DNA from: Balneolaceae bacterium | GTDB lineage: Bacteria > Bacteroidota > Rhodothermia > Balneolales > Balneolaceae | DNA: 46,079 nucleotides | NCBI GenBank assembly: GCA_016937115.1 | Contig: JAFGWN010000049.1 | Span: forward strand, 1-46,079 | Reading direction: 5' to 3' | Notes under the pieces: model-generated | Told to the model about the DNA's origin: nothing | Database searches by the model: none | Seen by the model: the letters and a program-made list of their open reading frames with translations, nothing else | Position numbers and translations under genes: made by a program | In this document: piece after piece, positions 34,255 through 42,473 of the stretch | How positions within the stretch are numbered: position 1 is the first letter of the stretch | How the letters are laid out: each line of letters opens with the position of its first letter

Positions 34255-35235
34255 TCACTTCCAGTGTTCTTCTGCTATGGCCTCGTCACTAATTTCAACT
34301 TCAGCCAGGAATTTTTCGGCATCTAATGCCGCGCGACACCCCGTTCCCGCTGCCGTTACAGCCTGTCGGTAAATGGGATCCATCGCATCTCCGCAGGCAA
34401 AAATGCCCTCCAGATCCGTTTTCGTTGACTGCCCTTTTGTTTGGATATAGCCAACATCATCCATTGTTAAAACATCCTTGAACAGATCAGTGTTAGGTTT
34501 ATGCCCGATGGCAATAAATACGCCGGTTACGTCATCAAGCGTAGTGATTTCCTGTGTTTCATTGTTGATGACATTCGCGCCTTCCACCACTTTATCGCCC
34601 AGTACTTCATGCAGTTCGGTATCCCACAGGAACTCAATCTTTTCATCATTGAATGCCCGCGTCTGCATGGCTTTGGAAGCACGAAGTTCCTGCCGGCGGT
34701 GTAGCACCGTTACCTTGCTGGCAAACTTGGTTAAGAATGTGGCTTCTTCCATGGCTGTATCACCACCACCTACAACAATAACGTGCTGGTCGCGAAAGAA
34801 CGCGCCATCGCAGGTTGCACAGGCCGAAACCCCTTTGCCACGCAAACGTTGCTCACTTTCCAGCCCCAACCATTTTGCGGAAGCCCCGGTAGAAACGATG
34901 ATGGATTTGGCAAAAAGCTCCGTTTCTTCATCTACTTCAAGCTGATAGGGACGCTTACTAAAATCAATATTTGTAACCATTCCGTAGCGACAGTCGGCAC
35001 CAAAACGCTGTGCCTGCTCGCGAAAATCCTGCATCATCTGCGGCCCCATTACTCCTTCGGGGTAGCCGGGATAGTTTTCTACATCCGTGGTTTGCATGAG
35101 TTGCCCGCCAGGCTCGGGTCCTTCAAATACAAGCGGATTCAAATCAGCCCGTGCTGCATAGAGAGCTGCGGTTAAGCCCGCCGGGCCACTGCCAACAATG
35201 ACAACATCAAATGTTTTTCCTGCAATATCTTCCAT
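34255..35235 (-). CDS. trxB: Thioredoxin-disulfide reductase
   Basis: A protein of about 326 aa, the NADPH-dependent flavoenzyme reducing thioredoxin. Motifs: FAD-binding VVIVGSGPAGLTAALYAARA near residues 11-30, the redox pair CATCDG near 139-144, NADPH site VVGGGDTAMEEATFL, and GIFACGDAMDPIYRQAVTAAG at the C-terminal FAD site. Length is normal. I begin at ATG 35235; the track start 35271 is a TTG that adds 12 unconserved residues. It converges on DUF4342 with no obvious terminator between. The upstream 217 bp up to pntAA hold divergent promoters. Confidence 0.97.
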   Translation of the reverse strand: MEDIAGKTFDVVIVGSGPAGLTAALYAARADLNPLVFEGPEPGGQLMQTTDVENYPGYPEGVMGPQMMQDFREQAQRFGADCRYGMVTNIDFSKRPYQLEVDEETELFAKSIIVSTGASAKWLGLESEQRLRGKGVSACATCDGAFFRDQHVIVVGGGDTAMEEATFLTKFASKVTVLHRRQELRASKAMQTRAFNDEKIEFLWDTELHEVLGDKVVEGANVINNETQEITTLDDVTGVFIAIGHKPNTDLFKDVLTMDDVGYIQTKGQSTKTDLEGIFACGDAMDPIYRQAVTAAGTGCRAALDAEKFLAEVEISDEAIAEEHWK

Positions 35236-35442
35236 TTCTTCAACTATTGATTCTATTAAAATTCCATTCAAAGGTACAAAAATTAATAGTAAGGATAGAG
35301 TCGATTTTTTCTATTAGGATGATAGAGTGTGCAAATATAATTTGTGTTTCAAAAAGCATTGGAGGATCTGATGCGGTTATCTTATTGTTTTAATTTGCAA
35401 TCCAACAACTTTTCTATAATTTAATTTCTTCAGAAATTCAGC

Positions 35443-35448
35443 GGAGGT
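35443..35448 (+). promoter_or_regulatory. Strong Shine-Dalgarno of pntAA deciding a GTG start
   Basis: GGAGGT stands 4 nt before GTG 35453. The only nearby ATG (35451) is followed at once by TGA, so GTG must start the protein. Such a perfect SD is unusual in this window, where most genes have weak ones. Confidence 0.85.
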
Positions 35449-35452
35449 AAAT

Positions 35453-36580
35453 GTGATCATAGCTATACCAAAAGAAACAGCCAAACACGAAAAGCGGGTA
35501 GCGCTTGTGCCTGGTACTGTTGACAAATTAGTTGAAAAGGGATTGGATGTACATATCGAAACCGATGCCGGCCTGGCATCAAACTATCTGGATGAAACCT
35601 ACCGTGAAGCTGGAGCATCTATCGCAGCCAATCACCGTGATCTATTTGCCAACGCCGATATTTTAATAAGCATCCAAACACCGTCAACCGAAGATCTTGA
35701 CAAACTCAAGGACGGAGCTATTCTCATCTGTTTTCTTTGGGCGTTGCAGAATGAAGAAACGGTTAATCAATTAAAGAACAAGAATATTACGGCGCTGGGG
35801 ATGGACGCCATCCCCCGTATTTCACGCGCACAAAATATGGATGCGCTTTCCTCGATGAGTTCAATCGCCGGTTATAAGTCTGCTTTGATTGGAGCAAATG
35901 AGCTCGATCGCTATCTGCCTATGATGATGACGGCCGCGGGGACTATTGCACCGGCTAAAGTGCTTGTGCTCGGTGCGGGTGTTGCCGGTTTACAGGCCAT
36001 TGCAACCGCAAAACGGTTGGGAGCGGTAGTTGAAGCCTTTGATATTCGTCCAGCCGTAAAAGAGCAGGTTGAAAGCCTGGGCGCTACCTTCGTAGAAATC
36101 GGTGAAGTGAACGAGGACACCGAAACAGAGGGCGGATACGCCAAAGAACAAACCGAAGACAAGCAGGAGCGCCAGCGGTCAGTAATTCATGAGCACGCTA
36201 AAAAATCTGATATTGTGATAACAACTGCGCTCATTCCGGGCAAGCCGGCACCACTGTTAGTAACGGAGGCGATGGTGCATGATATGCATCCCGGGGCAGT
36301 AATTGTGGACCTGGCGGCTGAACAAGGGGGCAATTGTGCGCTTACCGAAGCCGGCAAGACGATCCAGGTTAATGAAGTAAAAATTGTTGGTCCTGTGAAT
36401 CTGCCCAGCAGCCTTGCGCATCATGCCAGCCAGCTCTATTCAAAGAATATGATGGCGCTGTTGAATCACCTGCTGGATGAAGAGGCCAAACCAGTTTTCG
36501 ATTTTGAAGATGAAATTACACTGAAGACAACCATAACACACCAAGGTGAAATTATTAGCCCTTTACTTAAGGACAAGTAA
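35453..36580 (+). CDS. pntAA: NAD(P) transhydrogenase subunit alpha, part 1
   Basis: A 375-aa soluble NAD(H)-binding subunit (dI) of proton-translocating transhydrogenase, which uses the proton gradient to make NADPH from NADH. It starts IIAIPKETAKHEKRVALVPG, then SRAQNMDALSSMSSIAGYKS, and the Rossmann motif VLGAGVAGLQAIATAKRLGA near residue 175, with DLAAEQGGNCALTEAG near 285. The three-subunit arrangement, as in Rhodospirillum rubrum, is shown by the separate membrane subunit downstream. Start is GTG with a perfect SD. The gap to pntAB is 57 bp. Confidence 0.97.
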   Translation: MIIAIPKETAKHEKRVALVPGTVDKLVEKGLDVHIETDAGLASNYLDETYREAGASIAANHRDLFANADILISIQTPSTEDLDKLKDGAILICFLWALQNEETVNQLKNKNITALGMDAIPRISRAQNMDALSSMSSIAGYKSALIGANELDRYLPMMMTAAGTIAPAKVLVLGAGVAGLQAIATAKRLGAVVEAFDIRPAVKEQVESLGATFVEIGEVNEDTETEGGYAKEQTEDKQERQRSVIHEHAKKSDIVITTALIPGKPAPLLVTEAMVHDMHPGAVIVDLAAEQGGNCALTEAGKTIQVNEVKIVGPVNLPSSLAHHASQLYSKNMMALLNHLLDEEAKPVFDFEDEITLKTTITHQGEIISPLLKDK

Positions 36581-36637
36581 ATTCCAAAACCTAAATAATC
36601 GCATTTCAATTCGCAGTTATTTGAAATTTAACACATT

Positions 36638-36940
36638 ATGTCAGCCCTGATTTTCAACTTATTTATATTTGTACTGGCTTCTTTTGTTGGTTTTGAACTC
36701 ATCTCAAAAGTACCGCCCACGCTGCACACGCCGTTGATGTCCGGAGCGAATGCCATTTCGGGAATCACCATCATCGGGGCGCTGGTAGTAGCAGGTCAAA
36801 CCGGCAGCATTTATGCCCAATGGATTGGGTTGGTGGCAATCATTTTTGCTACAATTAATGTGGTAGGCGGATTTATGGTGACGGACCGCATGCTGGAAAT
36901 GTTCAAGAAGAAAGACAAAAAGGAGGACACCGATGAGTAA
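36638..36940 (+). CDS. pntAB: NAD(P) transhydrogenase subunit alpha, part 2
   Basis: A 100-aa membrane subunit (half of dII) of transhydrogenase with three to four hydrophobic spans. The family signature GFELISKVPPTLHTPLMSGANAISG is nearly complete here (FELISKVPPTLHTPLMSGAN). It forms part of the proton channel with PntB. Its end overlaps the pntB start by 8 bp, so the two are translationally coupled. Confidence 0.96.
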   Translation: MSALIFNLFIFVLASFVGFELISKVPPTLHTPLMSGANAISGITIIGALVVAGQTGSIYAQWIGLVAIIFATINVVGGFMVTDRMLEMFKKKDKKEDTDE

Positions 36941-38351
36941 CTTTTTACCTCCTTCTGTACAGGTCTGGATTCCAGAAATTATTCAGCTTTTTTATCTCTT
37001 GGCAACCGGGGTTTTTATTGTTGGAATTAAGCGTCTGGGATCTCCTGCTACGGCCCGTTCGGGCAATCAGCTTGCAGCACTTGGTATGTTGATCGGGGTG
37101 ATTGTTACCCTTTTTGACCAGCAGATTCTCTCATTTGAATTTATCATTGCCGGTATCGTTATTGGCTCTGCCATTGGTGCTTTTGCCGCCAAAAAAGTAG
37201 AGATGACCGCCATGCCCGAAATGGTGGCGATCTTTAACGGGTTTGGAGGTGGTGCCTCGGCACTGGTTGCGTGGGGCGAATTTTCTCGTGCAGCACCTGC
37301 AGCATTCGGCATCCAGGACCTGGTGACCATTGGGCTCAGTATTCTTATCGGTTCAATTACATTTACGGGAAGCTTTATTGCTTTTGGCAAACTGAAAGGA
37401 TTTATCAGCGGAAACCCGGTAACCTTTCCCGGGCAGAATATCTTCAATCTGCTTCTTACACTTTGTACATTTGGCTTGGTTGGGTGGTTTGCCGTTGATC
37501 CAAACGCACAAATTGCATTCTGGCTTATCTTTGGTATTGCGCTGCTGCTTGGGGTACTCACCGTTATGCCCATTGGTGGTGCCGATATGCCGGTTGTTAT
37601 CTCGCTGCTGAACTCATACTCCGGTCTGGCGGCAGCCATGGCGGGCTTTGTGATCAATAATAATCTGCTCATCATCAGTGGTGCGCTGGTAGGCGCAGCG
37701 GGACTTATCCTCACCAACATCATGTGCAAAGCGATGAACCGCACACTCACCAACGTACTGTTCGGCGCATTTGGAGGAAGTAATTCAACCACTGGTAGCC
37801 CGGCTGCCGATACCGACCGAACCGTTCGTGAAACCACGCCCGAAGATGTAGCCCTGCAGTGTGCTTATGCCGATAAAGTAATCATCACACCGGGATACGG
37901 TCTGGCAGTAGCGCAAGCTCAACACGTGCTCAAAGAGGTGGCTGACAAGTTAGAAGCCCGTGGAGTTGAGGTAAAGTACGGCATCCACCCCGTAGCCGGA
38001 CGAATGCCCGGGCACATGAACGTGTTGCTGGCCGAAGCCGACGTGCCCTACGATCAGCTTTACGATATGGAGCAGATCAATCCGGAATTTAAATCAACGG
38101 ATGTGGTGCTTATTATCGGTGCGAATGATGTCGTGAACCCGGCGGCCAAAACGGAAACTGGCAGCCCTATTTATGGCATGCCGATCCTGAACGTGGACGA
38201 AGCCGACCGGACGATTATTTTTAAACGGAGCCTTAGTCCCGGTTTTGCCGGCATTGATAATGAGCTATTTTATCGGGAATCAAACCAAATGTTCTTTGGT
38301 GATGCAAAGGATTCGCTGCAGAAACTTTCACAGGCATTGAATGATGTTTAG
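36933..38351 (+). CDS. pntB: NAD(P) transhydrogenase subunit beta
   Basis: A 472-aa subunit with eight or nine membrane helices (residues about 15-265) followed by the NADP(H)-binding dIII domain. The channel part shows FNGFGGGASALVAWGEF and MPVVISLLNSYSGLAAAMAG; dIII shows VIITPGYGLAVAQAQHVL, IHPVAGRMPGHMNVLLAEA and VLIIGANDVVNPAAKTETGS. All NADP-loop residues appear intact. The ATG overlaps pntAB. The transhydrogenase would supply NADPH for TrxB and biosynthesis. A structured non-coding stretch follows. Confidence 0.97.
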   Translation: MSNFLPPSVQVWIPEIIQLFYLLATGVFIVGIKRLGSPATARSGNQLAALGMLIGVIVTLFDQQILSFEFIIAGIVIGSAIGAFAAKKVEMTAMPEMVAIFNGFGGGASALVAWGEFSRAAPAAFGIQDLVTIGLSILIGSITFTGSFIAFGKLKGFISGNPVTFPGQNIFNLLLTLCTFGLVGWFAVDPNAQIAFWLIFGIALLLGVLTVMPIGGADMPVVISLLNSYSGLAAAMAGFVINNNLLIISGALVGAAGLILTNIMCKAMNRTLTNVLFGAFGGSNSTTGSPAADTDRTVRETTPEDVALQCAYADKVIITPGYGLAVAQAQHVLKEVADKLEARGVEVKYGIHPVAGRMPGHMNVLLAEADVPYDQLYDMEQINPEFKSTDVVLIIGANDVVNPAAKTETGSPIYGMPILNVDEADRTIIFKRSLSPGFAGIDNELFYRESNQMFFGDAKDSLQKLSQALNDV

Positions 38352-38555
38352 TCACAGGTTTGCACGGATCTAAACGGAATAATCTTAAAATAGCCTGAGC
38401 GTCTGCTCATGCTAAGCATCTTTCTCGTACCATCGCTCCGCGGTGGGACATATTCTCAGACGCTCCGCGTCATAAATATACGCAGAGCGTGTATCTGCCA
38501 GCCACAGCTGCAGAGCGACTGTAGGAGAAAATTATTCATTAATTTGTGCTAAATC
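38352..38555. repeat. Structured intergenic mosaic of repeat phrases after pntB
   Basis: About 200 bp between convergent genes. GAGCGTCTG (38397-38405) pairs exactly with CAGACGCTC (38457-38465). ACGCTCCGCGT (38460-38470) pairs 10 of 11 with ACGCAGAGCGT (38480-38490). These two pairings share bases and so exclude each other. CGCTCCGCG occurs twice (38434-38442, 38461-38469) and CAGAGCG twice. The edges (TTTGCACGGATCTAAACGGA and TTGTGCTAAATCTGTGGCTC) look like dispersed phrases. No T-run terminator or ORF is seen. Confidence 0.6.
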
Positions 38556-38561
38556 TGTGGC

Positions 38562-39830
38562 TCACTCCACTTCTGCATCCTGCTCATAAGTTTTGATAGC
38601 CCAGAGAAAACAGATTGTCGCTGCCAGTCCGCAGAAAAAGAACACGCTTAGCAGTGCTTTGGAAACGCCATATGGACCGGTAAACACATGATCGATCAGC
38701 CAGCCCGCAAATGGCGGCCCAATGCCAAATCCCACAATGCTGATCATAAAAAGATAGACCGAACCGGCAAAGCCCCGCATATCATCCTTTACAAAATATT
38801 GGATAAGCGCCGCAGCAAGTCCGTTATAGGATGAGGAGATTACGTTGCCGATGCCGATCAATATAAAGGCCGTAAAAACAGATTCAGCAAAAAGTCCGAA
38901 GTAGTAAAAGGGGAGCCCGCCCAGTGCGGCAACTACAGCCATCCAGAAGCGTCTTGCAGATCCCCATCGCTCGGCCATGCGGTCGGCCAGCCAGCCCGAG
39001 CAGTTCACGCTGATGCCTGTCAAAAACATGAACCAGCCGTAACTTGCAATGTAGGATGGCGCGTTATAGACATCGGTAAATACCGTGCCAATAAACGCCA
39101 GCAATGTGTAACCCAGCATGGCTAAAAATGAGAAGCCAGCCAGGTGTAGCCAAATAGTTTTTTTCGCGGCCATGAAATGCACAACTTCGGCTAATGTTCG
39201 GCCTGATTCATCCCGGTCTTTGCTAAATCTGCGGGTGGGTTCCCGCAAAGCAACCACTCCCACTGCCGCAAGTATAAATCCCGGAATGGCTACCGCATAG
39301 AGCGCAGTCCGCCAATCATAGGCCTGGGCCACCGATCCGCCAATCAGGAATGACAGGCCAATACCCACAAAAATTCCTGAAGCGTAGATGGAAAATACCG
39401 TTGCCCGCTGATTCGGTTTAAAATAATCGGCCAGCAAAGAATAGACAGCCGGGCTAAGCGCCGACTGGCTCACCCCAACAAAGAAACGCGCCGTAACCAA
39501 AAAAATGAATGAATAGGCAACGCCGCTGATGAGGGTCATTAAACTCCAGACGGTTAACCCAACCAAAATAATTCGCTTGCGCGAAAACTGATCAGCCATG
39601 CGTCCCATAAACAATCCGCAGGCCGCATAAACGAGCGAAAATGCCGGGCCGTACAGCACACCGATTTGCGTGTTGCTAAGCCCTAATGCCTGGCGGATAT
39701 TTGTACCCAATACAGCAATGATCTGCCGGTCAACAAAACTGCAGATATAGATCAGTGTAAGAAGCACCAGTGCAAACCAGGCATAATTTGCACTTATTTT
39801 ACGAATCACTGATTTTTGCGAGGTATTCAT
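38562..39830 (-). CDS. MFS transporter (spinster-like/general MFS)
   Basis: A 422-aa major facilitator with about twelve helices. The N-terminal half has SFVDRQIIAVLGTNIRQALG and the loop-2/3 motif GRMADQFSRKRIILVGLTVW. VGVSQSALSPAVYSLLADYF is typical of the Spinster/UhpC-like group, and the second half has GWLADRMAERWGSARRFWMA as a repeat of motif A. The transported substrate is unknown. It stands alone between the structured spacer and nth, divergent from nth over 126 bp. Confidence 0.93.
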   Translation of the reverse strand: MNTSQKSVIRKISANYAWFALVLLTLIYICSFVDRQIIAVLGTNIRQALGLSNTQIGVLYGPAFSLVYAACGLFMGRMADQFSRKRIILVGLTVWSLMTLISGVAYSFIFLVTARFFVGVSQSALSPAVYSLLADYFKPNQRATVFSIYASGIFVGIGLSFLIGGSVAQAYDWRTALYAVAIPGFILAAVGVVALREPTRRFSKDRDESGRTLAEVVHFMAAKKTIWLHLAGFSFLAMLGYTLLAFIGTVFTDVYNAPSYIASYGWFMFLTGISVNCSGWLADRMAERWGSARRFWMAVVAALGGLPFYYFGLFAESVFTAFILIGIGNVISSSYNGLAAALIQYFVKDDMRGFAGSVYLFMISIVGFGIGPPFAGWLIDHVFTGPYGVSKALLSVFFFCGLAATICFLWAIKTYEQDAEVE

Positions 39831-39956
39831 AGAAGAAATTTAATGATGGCTGAAACTACGAAAGCATTTATTGATAATCATCCAATCAACCATTGTTTTA
39901 ATGCATTGACTTTGCCATTTTCAACACGGCGTAAAATCTCAAATTAATATGACTCG

Positions 39957-40667
39957 ATGCCCAAAAAGCAATATCCCGATCTGCCAAAACTGCCGGAAAA
40001 GTCAGATGGAGAAAAAGCCTATGCCCGAGAAATTTTAGCTGCCCTTTACGAGCATTATCCCAATCCATTCTGTGCCTTGGATCACCGGAACCCCTTTGAA
40101 CTGTTGTGTGCCACTATCTTAAGTGCCCAGTGTACCGATGTTCGGGTAAACAAAGTTACGCCTGACCTTTTCGAGGCCTATCCGACACCCGAAACGATGG
40201 CCGAAGCCCCCATTCACGAACTGGAAGAACTGGTACGATCTACAGGATTCTATCGTAACAAGGCCAAGGCCCTAAAGCAATCGTCACAGACAATTGTTGA
40301 AAAACACGACGGGAAAGTGCCACAGGAAATGGACGATCTGCTGGAGCTGTACGGAGTAGCCCGCAAAACAGCCAATGTCGTGCTGGGTAATGCATTTAAT
40401 ACAAACGTGGGTGTAGTGGTGGATACGCATGTGCGGCGTCTTTCAAATCGATTTGGGCTGACCAATCACGAAAAAAACGTAAAGAAAATTGAGAAAGATC
40501 TGATGGCGCTGTTCCCGCGCGAGCACTGGACGAATCTTTCCCACCTGATGATTCATCACGGAAGAAATGCCTGCAAAGCGCGGATTTCTGAACCGCCGGA
40601 CCATCCGGTTTGTGTGAAGTATGGTAGAAAATGTGAATGCCGAACTATGCGCGAAGCTAATGAGTGA
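39957..40667 (+). CDS. nth: Endonuclease III with unusual C-terminal cysteine spacing
   Basis: A 236-aa DNA glycosylase/AP lyase that excises oxidised pyrimidines. The helix-hairpin-helix LLELYGVARKTANVVLGNAF carries catalytic K137, and D156 lies in VVDTHVRRLSNRFG. ATILSAQCTDVRVNKVTPDL is diagnostic. In Nth the iron-sulfur ligands are normally C-x6-C-x2-C-x5-C after HGR. Here the cysteines after HGRNA are C206, C219, C226 and C228, spacing 12-6-1. Both other reading frames hit stops, so no frameshift explains it. The [4Fe-4S] cluster may be absent or altered, but glycosylase residues are intact. Its stop overlaps the next gene's ATG. Confidence 0.93.
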   Translation: MPKKQYPDLPKLPEKSDGEKAYAREILAALYEHYPNPFCALDHRNPFELLCATILSAQCTDVRVNKVTPDLFEAYPTPETMAEAPIHELEELVRSTGFYRNKAKALKQSSQTIVEKHDGKVPQEMDDLLELYGVARKTANVVLGNAFNTNVGVVVDTHVRRLSNRFGLTNHEKNVKKIEKDLMALFPREHWTNLSHLMIHHGRNACKARISEPPDHPVCVKYGRKCECRTMREANE

Positions 40668-41901
40668 CCTGTTCAACTCAAAAACTGAACCTATCCCACA
40701 AATCCGCCCGGATTTGGATGTTATCCCCGTACAAAATAACGGCGACTCTTATCTCTATTTCCACGATATTCGCGGATATACAACTGATGATTTTGCACTC
40801 GACTACGGTGCCCGAAATTTACTTGCATTGCTGGATGGCCGAAAAAGCATCAACGATTTAAAACCCTACCTGGGTAAAAAGGTAAATGATGATCAGTTAT
40901 TAGAGTATATCCGTTTTTTAGATAAAAACCGGGTGCTCTTCTCCTCCCACTATCAGACGTATGCCGAGCAATTCGAGCGCGAATATGAACAAGCTGATGT
41001 ACATCACTCCGTTACAGCCGGCAACTCGTATCCCGCTGATCCGAAGGAACTGCGATCTCATTTGGATGATGCTTTCACAACATATGGCGGAAATGAAAAG
41101 GATAGCTCAAACCAACCAATTAAAGCGATGTACGCCCCGCACATCGACCCGCGGGTGGGGATGCAAACATACGTAGAGTCTTTTCAGGCTTTGAAGAACT
41201 TGAAACCCAAGCGTGTGGTTCTGCTGGCCACATCGCACTATGCCAGTCTGCATGCCAATCTGTATAAAAACGAGCCGTTTATTGTAAGCAGTAAAGATTT
41301 TGCGATGCCACTGGGTACCGTTCGGGCTGATAGAGAAGCAATTAGTAACCTGTTGCAAAATGCAAAATCAGCAGGTTTAACCAATCAAGATCGGGCACAC
41401 CGAATTGAGCACAGTATCGAACTCCATATGCTGTTTCTGCAGTATATATGGAATCACGAATATTCGATTGTGCCAATTGTTGTGGGTGGTTTTGATGAGC
41501 TATTCTACATGAAGGAGAGTCACCTCAGTTTCCAGCTGGATACTTTTGCCAGACAACTGCGCGAACAGTTTAGAAATGAGGAGGAGACGTTCTTTTTAAT
41601 TAGCGGAGATTTAGCGCATGTGGGTAAAAAGTTCGGTGATGATCAGCCCGCTGCTGCTATGGAAGATGAAGTCGCGCAATTTGACGGGCAGTTTTTAGAG
41701 GCAGCAGAAAACGGTTCAACCGAACAGATGCTCAGCCTGATAAAACAAAATTATGACCCATACCGCATTTGTGGATTCCCGCCCCTTTATACCTTTTTAA
41801 AAGCATTTCCCGATCTGAAAGGCCAGGTAATCAGTTATGATCGCTGGGATGAAACCGAGCGCGAAAGTGCCGTCACGTTTGGATCGATTCTTTATCAGTG
41901 A
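40660..41901 (+). CDS. AmmeMemoRadiSam-B (MEMO1) family protein with extra N-terminal domain
   Basis: A protein of about 413 aa. The C-terminal 290 residues are MEMO-like, a fold related to extradiol dioxygenases: APHIDPRVG, ATSHYASLH, RIEHSIELHMLFLQYIW, SGDLAHVGKKFG and ICGFPPLYTFL, with the conserved His and Cys residues. The first 115 residues (YLYFHDIRGYTTDDFALDYG, then LLALLDGRKSINDLKPYLG) look like a winged-helix or PqqD-like domain not present in plain MEMO proteins. I start at ATG 40660, overlapping the nth stop as ATGAGTGA; the track's 40621 start lies inside the nth tail. The partner AMMECR1 and radical-SAM genes are not in the window. Confidence 0.88.
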   Translation: MSDLFNSKTEPIPQIRPDLDVIPVQNNGDSYLYFHDIRGYTTDDFALDYGARNLLALLDGRKSINDLKPYLGKKVNDDQLLEYIRFLDKNRVLFSSHYQTYAEQFEREYEQADVHHSVTAGNSYPADPKELRSHLDDAFTTYGGNEKDSSNQPIKAMYAPHIDPRVGMQTYVESFQALKNLKPKRVVLLATSHYASLHANLYKNEPFIVSSKDFAMPLGTVRADREAISNLLQNAKSAGLTNQDRAHRIEHSIELHMLFLQYIWNHEYSIVPIVVGGFDELFYMKESHLSFQLDTFARQLREQFRNEEETFFLISGDLAHVGKKFGDDQPAAAMEDEVAQFDGQFLEAAENGSTEQMLSLIKQNYDPYRICGFPPLYTFLKAFPDLKGQVISYDRWDETERESAVTFGSILYQ

Positions 41902-41909
41902 AATCCTTT

Positions 41910-41975
41910 CTTGTCATCCTGAACTCCGTTCAGGATCTAAGATCGCAGATGCTGAAATAAATTCAGCATGACAAG
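41910..41975. repeat. Cruciform repeat (GTCATCCTGAA type)
   Basis: The ends CTTGTCATCCTGAA and TTCAGCATGACAAG are inverted repeats matching 13 of 14. Inside are two perfect 8-bp hairpins, ATCCTGAA/TTCAGGAT (41916-41936) and ATGCTGAA/TTCAGCAT (41949-41969). The element sits between convergent MEMO and gldC genes and looks like a widespread intergenic repeat, REP- or MITE-like. It could also act as a terminator by structure, though it lacks T-runs. Confidence 0.85.
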
Positions 41976-41983
41976 GTTACTAT

Positions 41984-42319
41984 TTATTCCTTTATTTCCA
42001 TCTTGTCGGCAAAGTAGGCTGTAAAATCTCGAAGGTCTTCCGCCATCTGCTTTTCTTCCGTTGCATTTTCCAGCGTATCGGCCATGGTTACCATCGTTTG
42101 GTGAAAGAAAATCTTCATCTCGTCAATCGTCATTTCCTTGGTCCACAGATCCAATCGAAGCGTGTCATTTTTTTCATGATCCCACATGGATAGCAGCATG
42201 GCACGGCAGTTGGCCTCCTGCTGGCCCGATAAATCTGTGGCATTCCAGGTGATGCCTTCGGGAATATTATTTTCATCCAGTTCTACAGTAATATTAATGT
42301 CTTTTTTTTGCGTGGCCAT
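41984..42319 (-). CDS. gldC: Gliding-motility protein GldC homologue
   Basis: A protein of about 111 aa matching GldC of Bacteroidota: INITVELDENNIPEGITWNA, RAMLLSMWDHEKNDTLRLDL and WTKEMTIDEMKIFFHQTMVT, then MADTLENAT and FTAYFADKM. GldC is a small cytoplasmic protein associated with gliding; its biochemical role is unknown. It is widely kept in non-gliding relatives. I use ATG 42319 because the track start at 42361 is a TTG. No other gld genes are in the window. It supports a Bacteroidota/Balneolota-like origin. Confidence 0.9.
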   Translation of the reverse strand: MATQKKDINITVELDENNIPEGITWNATDLSGQQEANCRAMLLSMWDHEKNDTLRLDLWTKEMTIDEMKIFFHQTMVTMADTLENATEEKQMAEDLRDFTAYFADKMEIKE

Positions 42320-42473
42320 ACAGTGAGTTGGGTTGATATTAACGGGTCCAAAATTAGCCAATTATTCACGTCTTCTAAAAAGATATGACGCTGTTTTTAA
42401 TAAATAATGGACTTTTTCTGTAATTAATCACGCAAACTATAGGTAAACCTATCTATAATAAATCGTATAAATT

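Noticed and set aside
37067-37837. 256-aa minus-strand ORF inside pntB
   Set aside because: Shadow of the intact pntB frame, with the odd serine/proline-rich composition of antisense translations.
39843-39947. 34-codon plus-strand ORF before nth
   Set aside because: It has no SD, no recognisable composition, and fills the divergent promoter region of the MFS and nth genes.
40621-40659. Upstream start for the MEMO protein at 40621
   Set aside because: These codons lie inside the conserved nth tail, and the ATG at 40660 gives a classical stop-start overlap.
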